The notes under the pieces: generated by a model
What the model saw: only the letters and a program-made list of their open reading frames with translations
What the model was told of the DNA's origin: nothing
Databases searched by the model: none
Source: Parietaria judaica
Lineage: Eukaryota > Streptophyta > Magnoliopsida > Rosales > Urticaceae
Assembly (NCBI GenBank): GCA_954871525.1
Contig: OX940865.1
Location: 8,804,001-8,868,000, forward strand
Direction of reading: 5' to 3'
Length of the DNA: 64,000 bases
Part shown: piece by piece, positions 54,066-64,000 of the stretch
Position numbering within the stretch: position 1 is the first letter of the stretch
How the letters are laid out: each line of letters starts with the position of its first letter
Program-made: the position numbers and the translations under genes

Positions 54066-55649
54066 AGGAATGGACAGCTTAACGTTCATGCAAGTAAGAC
54101 CAAAACCAAAACTGTTCAAACCAGGGAATATATATAGATATAAATATGAATTTAATTTCTCAAAGTCCAAAATGGAAAATCCACCAACAACACAGCAAGT
54201 CATGTATTATTGTCCCATAACATACAAATAATAATTTATATTAATTAAAAAACATTCTAGTATTGAGTTTCAAGGCAACCTTATGTAACACATGGGAAAT
54301 ATGGAAGTATACTATTTTTCCTTGTAAGGATAAAAATATTGTATTGTATTGTATTGTATTGGGATTATTTGTTTATGTTTAGACTTCAGTTACTAGCGAA
54401 ATGAGCCACGTGGATTGACTGTATCGAAACGAAACTGTTGACGATGAGGTAAGTGACAAATATATTAAACACATATAAAATGTAATTTTAGTATTAAGTC
54501 CATAATGAGTGAAGATATTTCTTCATAAGAATGTGTTTTTATCGAAAATAATGGTTAAAGAGTACCGGTCTCGTGATCATGTTCAAATTTATTAATATCT
54601 CTCTCACTTATAATCGATATAATCAAGAAAAACATGACGTACATGTTTATTAGCACCTAAATAATTATTGGTTAGGTAACATAAATTTGGTTACAACGAT
54701 TATTCTTCGAGTTCTGCATAAGTATGTTACCTAAATTATTGATATACCTTATGAATTTTATTTTATTTTTCACTATGTTACTGTTTACAGCTGTTTCTAA
54801 ATATTTATGACCTCAATTCATGTTGAATTAATTAATACTATTTTCAATATTGGGAATTATGTAAATTTTCTTACATCTTCCTTTTTCAGCAGTCCAGGCA
54901 GACCCTTAATTCTTTCCGTCTTTATAATAAGCGAATTATGTTATAAATATTAAATATTTAATTTAGTTTTTACGTAATATTTTATAATAAATTCACCAAA
55001 CTAGCCTATCAACTAATAATCTATGTTTAGTCTATCTAATCTATTAATTTTCACATATAAGTTTTATATTTAATTATATTCGTAAACTAAATCAGTGAAT
55101 CAGTTTTCACGTGTCACCCTCAAGATTATTATGTTTCATATTTAGTCTTATATGTTGGTACTTTTATTGACATCTATTCCTAGAAAATTATAAAAGCTAG
55201 TGTAAAACTTTGACCAGCTTATATAACAAAATGCTTCTATTATCACTACTAATGAATATGCTATCTTATGGTATAAATTAGATATTTGCAGTATAAGTAT
55301 TTCGTTTTTTTATCAAGTGCGTCAACAAATTAATCTCTATGTTTAGTATTAATAGTATTCAAAAGGCACAAAAGAGTTTTGAGGTCAAATTCTAACCATG
55401 TTTCATCAAGGATATCACACAAGGGACATTGATGATGTCTATGATTGCCAAAACATCATTTACTTAACACTTTCAGCTTAACAGACATTAATTCGCATGG
55501 ACGGAATTAGACCTCGATCGATATTGTTTTGTAATGTTTTGAGTTCTGATGCCGTTAAAAAAGACTGAAAATATGTTGAGACACTTGGTAAAAATTTGTA
55601 TAATTATACCTCCATGTATAGAAACATAAATACATACGAGGACAAATGA

Positions 55650-55693
<44 letters not shown>

Positions 55694-56715
55694 TGCTCAA
55701 GACCCTTGTAGATTATTGATGATTATGTTTCGAAGACTAAACACTATATTACGCCTATCACGCTCCTCGTGTAGAGTTTTACATCATGATTCAACCAAAA
55801 GATAAGAATCCGAAGCAATTGGTTATGTAGAAATCAAGACAACACTTATTCAAAGTAGTTTTTTTTTTTTTTTTTATGAATAATGCAAACTTATTAAATA
55901 TAATAAAATTGAACTAAATCCAACTTTTTAATTGATTAGAGACTTAAATTTTGATACGAAACCTCATAATACTTGATCACTACGTTTTAAGGGGACCAAA
56001 AGAGTATTAAATTTATGTTTATTTATATTTTAAATTTAAAATACGAAACCTCATATTTATGTTTTAATTAAACATATTATTTCATTTAAAATTTACTAGC
56101 TCTACAAACTCAGAACCGGTCCTTTTAGGGTTTTAAAATTTTCCAACTCTTTTGAGTCATAGTAGTACAATAACACAGTGCATGGAATAGATTAGAATAT
56201 GCTTTCTAAGATCGGATAAGATTTTCAAAGGCAGAAATTAGGTACCGTTTCTACTTTCAAAGTGCCAAAACTGGTAAAGCAAGATAAATATGTTGGAATA
56301 AATTGGATCACATACATACACATATACATATATAGCTCGAGAATTTCAGCTTTATGCCACAAAAGATGAGCAAAACATTGGCCTACTATATTTGATAATT
56401 GGGATTGGACACTTGTGCGTAACATGCATGGCACGAGAACGAGTCAACCTCGCCTACTTTACGATTACTTTCACATTTTAATTATGTCCAAAAAAACATT
56501 AATCATTATATATTAATCAAAGTCAAAATATTATAGTGTATGTTTAAAATATCAACAATTGGTGACACATCACATAGATTTCGAACATAATTGTGTATCT
56601 TAGAGTCACCAGATAGTACATGGACCACTGCTATTAGGGACTCTCTAGTCGCATTCATCATATGTACGTATATATATATATAGTTATTTTCAAAGCTTAT
56701 ACATAGAAAAATCGA

Positions 56716-56773
<58 letters not shown>

Positions 56774-59700
56774 GTAAGCATTGTGAGAGTTTCATCTTAC
56801 AAATCTATAAATATCTAAACTGACAATCATTAAGCCAGGTCAAATATTTCACGTGTCTCTATTATGCTTTGATAAATAAGTTGTATCAAATAATTGAAAA
56901 TTGTCGGTATTATATATATAAAGAGAGAGAGAGAAAAAAAACTATATTATGCTTTGATTGCTTATGTTAAAAAATAATATTTGTTGTCACTTGTTGTTTG
57001 TGAATATGAGCAGATACATCATATATCATACATGTTTCTTCTCAACTATTTGTTATATTTCATGGACAGATAATACAATTAGCACCAGGTCATGTCACAA
57101 ATCACAATGATATATACGGCACACAACATTATTTTATCATAATAGTTAGAAAAACAAAAAAAATAATTCAAACTTATACTTTTATTAATTTTATCCTATA
57201 TATGTGCATAGTACAATTTTAATTGTATACTATAGTTCAACTTCAATGTTGAAATGATGGTATAAAAACTGCAAGGGTTAAAAATGACTAAATGTGTATA
57301 AAATTTTAATTAAACTTTCAAAATATATAAAAATAAGTGTCACATAAGAGTGTCTCTCAATAGATTTAAAAAAAAAATACAAAGCATGAAATCATACACA
57401 TTTAAAGCAAAAAAAAAAAGGAAATTAAAAAAAATGCTACAGCGCTTATTTTTTGCTCTAAAAAGACCATTTTCAGCATTACTTCATTTAATTATTATTT
57501 TTTCGGCTATTTTCTTCCCAAAGTAAAGATGAATATAAAGTCTAAACTATTTCAAATAACAAGAACTTGACTTGTCGAGTAAATAAAACAGACAACAGAT
57601 ATTAAGTTCAAATGATTTGTCCCTCCTTATGATAAAAAGATTTCTATATAAATCCGAAAACCAGATTTGGTGGTCCAATTATTTAATGTTTCTTTATTTT
57701 TGTTCCTTTTGGTATAATAAAAAATTAAAGAAAACCCAATATTAATACTTAATAGTGCATCAGATATGTACTAGAAGTCCAAATAATTGTTTCTTCTTAT
57801 TTTGATGTACTGCTACCACACAAGTGTTCAATAATTGGAGTATTGGACCATGAGTATGACCCAACAAGAACAAAATATCCTATGACTAGACTACTAAAAA
57901 AAAGTGAATTAAATACCAAACTAAAAAAATAAAAGCAACACAAAAATAGGAAAATGAAAAGAAGATGTGGTTGATTAATTTTTTTATAGGTAACTATCTA
58001 ATGTCACAGTAAAAATCAAAGTGAAGGAAAAAAAAGTACAGCAAGTTGCTACAGAGAATGATTCTTTTTCCAATATAAGAAAAGCTGTTATTGGATTATG
58101 GGAATTAAGTGGACCATTTCTTATTTTTCACTTTTTTCAGTGCACCAACTTTACACATAGCTATTCAACTTACGTCATTTATGCCGCCCATGAACCAAGT
58201 TTTATTTATTATTATTTAAAAAAAAAATGTTTGTAATGTAATGTTGTGTTAGTATAAGAAAGAAATAAAGCTCCTAAAAGCCAGATTAATACTTAGCAAG
58301 AGTGCTATTTAGTATTTTAACTCTTCACTAGTTTTCTTTCTATCTCCAACTATTTTTAGTAGAATTTCAATACTATTTATTTTTTTACTATTCCAAATTA
58401 CAACAATATAAATCACACCATATTTACTTTCTTATTAAATTAGAACAAACTCAAAGAGAAAAAAAAAAAACTCTTTTAATAGATTTAATTTAATAAGACA
58501 CCATTTGCCGTGATATAATGGAAATTATGCAATTTTATTAAGTGAAATTTAATGTAAACACGACGGATCCTTGTCATGTGCCCAGAGTTTTGAAATAAAA
58601 AAGTTATCAACTTAATAAAAAATGACTTATATTATAAAGCTCGATATACACATGACCAGTTCGAATCCTAATATAACAACAATTTATATATAATTACAAA
58701 GCCCAATATACTCAAGACGACTAGTCCGAATCTAGAGAGATAGAGAGCTAGGGTTTCTTGGGAAATGAATTTGACTTGTTAATTAAATTTCTTAACCTTG
58801 TAAAACTATCATCAACAAAAACAATCCCAACACATTCGAAAGATGAAAATGCATGCAACAAAGAAGTTGAGCAAGAGACATAGCACTTACTCGGCGATAA
58901 CTTTAATGCGAAGGAACAAAATAAAAGCTCATATAATAGTGCAAAAATAAGTCACTTTCCGAACAATAAAAGAAAAACAAACCTTTTATTTTTTAAATAT
59001 TATTGAGCGAGTCTCTTTCTACATCCTGAGAAAGGAGGACTGGGATTCGGAGCTATCCAAGGCCATTCCTGAAAAGTGAAAAGCAATATGTGTGAAGACA
59101 AAGCCAAAGAAAAAGGGCACATAAAAAGCCATAAAGAAACTCCCACATTTATTCTCATCTTTTTTTGGGTTTCTTCTCTGCTAAACAAAGGAAAGTGTTT
59201 ATTCCAATATTATTTGAACTAATTGACCAATGTAATGTACACACAAAATAGACTAGTATAAGAGGCATGTGAAAATATTATGGATTACTTTTTATTTCAA
59301 AATTACGCCATAAAATATTTATTTAGTTTTACTTTTTTCGTAAGAATATACTCCGCATTTTTTTAAAACAGCTAGATAATATTCTCTTGATGTAAATTGA
59401 TATGGGTAACTTGCATGTTTTTTTTTTTTTTTTTTTTCATTTTTCATCAATTTTTTCTTTTTCTTTAAAAATAAACTTTTTAAGATAAAGATCGGTAATA
59501 TTTGAGGTTTTTGGAAAATATCTGGCATATGTTTTTTAAAAAATAGAATAAAGAGTACAAAATAAAAATTTAAAAATATGAAAGAGGGATATTTAAAACA
59601 AAATTAAAATACCTTTTTTTTCTTAACAATTTCGGATTAACCTAATATTCTTAATTCTTATTATTAAAATACCTTCTTTTTTTGTTGTTGCTTTGTGCTT

Positions 59701-61435
59701 TAATATCATTAATATTGATTTTTTGCAGAGAGAGCATTTGCTCTCATCATGTATACTCCATAGTCAATAGCAAATATTTAGAAAGAAAAAAAACTGAAAT
59801 CACAAAAATATACATATATATATATATATACACTATATATTATATACACACACGTTGGGAGGAAATAATTATAGGGGCAAAAGTGGAAGAGCCCGTGAAG
59901 TTAGTCAGGGAATTGTAAGGCAGGCAAGAACATTTGAGAGATTTGTCACACATGCAAATCAATTGTGGGCCCACAACACCCTGCTCTCTATTTCCAAAGA
60001 CGTCACGCCTTTTTCCACCCCAAAATTAATTAACCACTAAATAAACCCTTTCAATTATAATTCTAATTTAAAATAATTAATTGATTGGTTTCCATAAATT
60101 TCTTCTAGCCATTTAGCTCCCCAATGTTTTCTAGTTTTGACTTTTCACACCCAAAATATTAATTATATTTTCAAAGTCAAGTCTCTGCATTATTCCAAAA
60201 AAGCTCTTCACGAAGTTCCACTAGCAAATGTCAACTGCAAGATTATAATTCGCTTATAGATTGCAAAAACTAAAAATATAAATTTGCAAGTAAAATTGTC
60301 AAATTAGGATTAGTTTATACTTAATTACTCTATATTATGATACACCTTACAAGAGAATATAGCATAAGCATATTAGCCAAAATTAAGCGGTAATATTTAA
60401 ACTTATTTCTTTAATTTTATTTGATTCACCTACCTAGGGGTACTACGGACCTAAACTTATATACTATATGCATATATAAAATCCGTCTGAGTTTTTTTCT
60501 TCCTAAGATCGAGCCCGGATTTCAGATTTTAGAAAAGTAGACCGAGCCCGCGTCTACTTTTGAAAAATCGAGCCCTCAAAAAATCCACAGTGCAAGTTCT
60601 GAAACCCCAATTTGATTTCTACTCTAAATTAGAGATCGGATTGTCGCTAGAATACCAAAGACTTATAGATTTTGGATTTTCAAAAAATACGAACTCACAT
60701 CCACTTTTAAAATTTTGAGTATTCAAAAATTTGAATTACATTTCCTAAAACCCAATTTCTGTTTCAAGCACTAGATTAAACCAATCTCGGTAAAAATGGA
60801 AATCAGAAAATTCTTGTTCTGGTTTTAAACATAAAACATATGATAATAATAATAATTAAAGTTGCAATAATTATGTATTTCACCTGGAGGACTAGTTTGT
60901 CATATATAGCAGATACTATTGCGTTGTAGTAGTACTGGTGAAAAAGAAAAAAGAAGTGGCAGAGAGAGAGAGAGAGAAAACAAGGTATGTTTGAGAGGAA
61001 CTTTCTAGTTCTTTTGGCAGCCCATGAGATGAGATCTCTACACATGCAAAATCTTCCCATGAGACTTAATTTCAGGAAAAAAAAAACTTAAAACTTTATG
61101 AATTTACATCGCAATAATTCTTAAAAGAAAATGAGAGTAAGGGTTATGTTAGAGTTAGTATTTTGTCATCACTTTGTCTTTTAATTATGCTGAAAATCTC
61201 ATTTTCTGTGTATTGCTCGTTTGCTTAATATATTATTATTTTGAGTTAATACACACACTCAAATGAAAGTCAAACTATATATTTTACGTTCAACCAAAAA
61301 AATAAATCAAAAGTTGTAAATCCGCAACAAATTTCGGTTCAAATTTAACAGAAAGCACTGCTATATTCTGGGAGATTACCATTCATTCATGCTATACTAT
61401 ATGTAAATGAAAAAGACTCACAGTGCAACACATCA
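54066..61435. other. Long AT-rich intergenic region
   Basis: TPS1 promoter side, then spacer. Microsatellites: (TATTG)5 at 54,336-54,361, (AT)18 at 55,655-55,690, (AT)26 at 56,719-56,770, GA runs near 56,921 and 60,961-60,976. A patch at 58,999-59,060 reads on the minus strand as acceptor TTTTCAG then EWPWIAPNPSPPFSGC, unassigned. 60,480-60,800 has MITE-like 'gagcccg' repeats. No gene I can support. Confidence 0.5.
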
Positions 61436-61680
61436 GAGAGAGAGAGAGAGAGAGCTGACCGGTTTATAGAGAATGCGAATCTGAAGAGGCGGCGAACAGC
61501 GGAGAGAAGAGAAGCGAAGAACGATGCGATCAAGATATATGCTGGAGAGAGAAAGCTTAGAGGAGAGGAGTGTAGAAATGTTTACAGAGAGATTCTAGAG
61601 AGAGAAAGTGGAGGTGGTGTGTGCATTTTGGCGGGGAGAGAGAGAGGAGAGACTTGTGATTTGTGAGCCAATCATTTGGA
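61436..61680 (-). promoter_or_regulatory. Possible minus-strand leader/promoter of an unfound gene
   Basis: A GC-richer island with (AG)10 at 61,436-61,455 and further GA-rich tracts. Read on the minus strand it is CT-rich, like a plant 5' leader (CTCTCTCCCCGCC ... CTCTTCTCTCCGCTGTTCGCC). No convincing coding exon follows within 400 bp; a small frame at 61,060-60,990 (MGRFCMCRDLISWAAKRTRK) is the nearest. It could be the first exon of a non-coding or miRNA precursor gene. Confidence 0.35.
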
Positions 61681-64000
61681 GGGAATTTATTCTTCTCTTT
61701 TGAATTTATAACGCTTTTCATTATTCTTTTGTGTTTCCTAATTTATCATAACTATTAGGACTTAGGAGTGTGCCACCGGTGCGGTTAGTCTTTTCTTTTC
61801 TTTTCACGATGTGATATTCATAACCGGATTTTAGTTATTCTGGCTAGCAAAATTTTGATAACCGGTTTTTATAACTAAATTCATTTTTGAAACCGAATCT
61901 GTTCAAAAAAGTTATATTTAAAATATTGTTTCATAAAAGCATATCGAACAAAATCATCAGAAATAAAATAACATTAGTAATTCAAAACATAAACATCAAA
62001 AGCAGATTTATCGATTTTTGGTGCCGATTCAGAAAAATGGAGTCTTATTGCAATTTGATGTGTAATGCAATGAACCTCCTCCTAATTTTTAGATTCTTAT
62101 TCTTAAAACTTCCAGAGATAATAGGAAAAAAAGACATTGTCAAATGTCGATACATTATGATTATACTATATAGTTCTTACACTCAATGTTAATGATCCCC
62201 AAAAGTTTTTATTTACAAAAAAAAAATTGTAAATTTATACCGTCTAATAATTTTCTCTTTCGGCCAGCACTTGTACTACCGGCATTTATTGATGGCGAAA
62301 CAAAACAACTTATTCTAATTATTATTTTATGGACAACTAATTATGAAAGTCGTCTAACTTATTCTTTTGTCTTTATTTAGTCATTCACTTTGTATGATGA
62401 TTATATGACACCTTAAGTTCGTAATTTTATCTATCTTTGACCCCTCTATCATATTTTTGTTAGTTTTTTTTACGGAAAAATATTACTTTGTGTTAGTACA
62501 TCAGAAGATTTATTTAGCCCAAAAGATACCAACACAAAAGATATTCTTCCGAAAAATAAATAAAAATCTAATAAAATAGTCAAATATAAATAAAATTATA
62601 AGTGTTGTGTTGTCATTTTACTGCAAAGCGAAAGACAAATAAAGTTAAATAAATTATAGGGCTTTTAGAATAGATTATTTTTCTTACTTTATTATATAGG
62701 AACTATTTATTGAGATAATAACGTTTATATTCAATAGGAGACAATGATCAACATTAGGTTACGTCAATTCCTACTACCAATAATATAGAAATATGGTCAA
62801 TTTCTTATGTTCGAGTGATTCATGCAATGCACAATATTCGAAGCATCGTCAACCTTCTTAATAATTTTTTTCCGGTTAAAACTTAAAATATTTGTTGTTG
62901 AGCTCACTCGTACTCTCCAATGGTTACTTCATCATTAAAGTACTGATGAGTATTAATAACATAGATAAGTAACTTTTTTTTTTTTGAAGGATACATAGAT
63001 AAGTAACTTGAGAAGCAAGGAATGGTGACTTCTTGATTATTGTCTCGTTATAACTGATTATTTGTGACAAGAAGAAATTGTACACGAACAAATCCCTATT
63101 ATGTTTTGTTTATTTTAAGGGATAACTGCGACAAAAGTAATCAAACTTTAATAAACGAAGATCGTGTAGGCTCAAATTAAAAAAATAGTGATAAAATTTA
63201 AAAGTCAACAAATACGAAGATTCATTTTTTCTATCAAACTCATATGAGAAAAGATGTCAGATATATAATTGGATGAGCACATGAATTTGTATTTTAAGTA
63301 TGAATTAATAATTCCATGTTAAAAAAAATTAACCAACTCTATTAAAATAGTTGATGAAAAAATTTGATGCTTTATATTTAATTGACTTTAAATATATATA
63401 TTTTTGTTATTCTTTTTAAATCCTTGTAAGTTGTAGCCTTAGTCGATCGAATATTTTTATCCTAAATATCCTTTGTTTTTTTTTATCATTCAAATTTAAT
63501 TCTTAACCTTATATATTATGAACTGTATTATTGCTTTACACATTACATGTAATGTACAATTTATGGACATTATATATATATATATATATATTATGATCTT
63601 ATGCTAGAAGGAAAAATGAAATATATGGGAAACATCGTTCAATTCACCTTTACAAAAAGTAGGCTGATTCACTTTGCCCTCCACCAAGTTGCATAAAGAA
63701 TTTGTAAGATTCCAAAAACCTTTTAGGGTATTTCTTATATCTAGGTTAATGATATATATGATTTTTTTTTTATCTCATGGTCAAGAATTAATATTTTCTA
63801 ATTATTATCAACGGTAATTACTATGAGTGCAATCTGAATCTAATATATAATAAATTTCAGCCACTTTTTAATCATAAGACAGATAAATCCTTAATTTTAA
63901 TTAAAAAAAAAAACCGACAGAAATGATGAACTTATTAAAGAATTCGTTAATAGTGATGACTAAGAAGCTGAATAAAGCAATATTGAGAGAAATGCTAGTT
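61681..64000. other. AT-rich spacer to window end
   Basis: (AT)11 at 63,571-63,592 and a poly(T) at about 62,973. 61,780-61,890 has 'accggtgcggtt ... aaccggttt', hAT-like MITE wording without defined ends. No gene seen. Confidence 0.5.

Noticed and set aside
55488..56781. Small frames over AT microsatellites (poly Tyr-Ile)
   Set aside because: Generated by (AT)n repeats; no coding evidence.

Overview
This is nuclear DNA of a flowering plant, almost certainly a eudicot. The genes carry GT-AG introns, the spacers are AT-rich, there is a Tat-type Ty3/gypsy LTR retrotransposon and several MITEs and MULEs, and there are clear plant genes for RHM (UDP-rhamnose synthesis), class I trehalose-6-phosphate synthase and a thylakoid cyclophilin. 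RHM1 and TPS1 are neighbours in Arabidopsis (At1g78570/At1g78580), so this looks like the same ancestral neighbourhood, expanded by insertions and local duplications.

Layout. 1-3.2 kb: the last exon of an unidentified gene, a decayed RNase H-like retroelement relic and a near-perfect foldback MITE. 3234-16225: a young, structurally intact 13.0 kb Tat-like retrotransposon (697-bp LTRs with 2 differences, 5-bp target duplication). It has gag-protease and pol in the same frame, separated by one UAA in a tobamovirus-type leaky context, a 13-copy 63/64-bp minisatellite, and a spliced antisense gene with its own TATA box. 16.2-18.2 kb: a tRNA-derived SINE and a second foldback element. 18.2-21.5 kb: RHM. 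24.6-30.5 kb: three tandem copies of a gene for a ~100-aa two-membrane-segment protein; the third lies inside the intron of a DnaJ-type zinc-finger gene. A tRNA-Ile(AAU) and a pogo-like MITE follow.

31.2-34.7 kb: a TIR element resembling a Pack-MULE that appears to carry exon 1 of a UBC13-type E2 gene, with another foldback element nested in it. 35.1-43.5 kb: a decayed MULE with a transposase N-terminal fragment, a 137-bp tandem array, two broken DUF1985 genes in tandem and about 27 copies of the heptamer AGCGGTA. This is the layout expected of a VANDAL-like transposon with a VANC-type, motif-guided anti-silencing system, and it is the most interesting object in the window. 44.0-45.3 kb: a CYP26-2-like cyclophilin with six 15-residue repeats inserted after its transit peptide. 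46.5-53.3 kb (minus strand): a complete 17-exon TPS1. 54-64 kb: AT-rich spacer with microsatellites and one leader-like patch at 61.4-61.7 kb, but no gene I can support.

The host genes act separately: cell-wall and flavonoid rhamnose supply, trehalose-6-phosphate signalling, plastid protein folding. The mobile elements account for roughly half of the first 44 kb and for most of the unusual structure.
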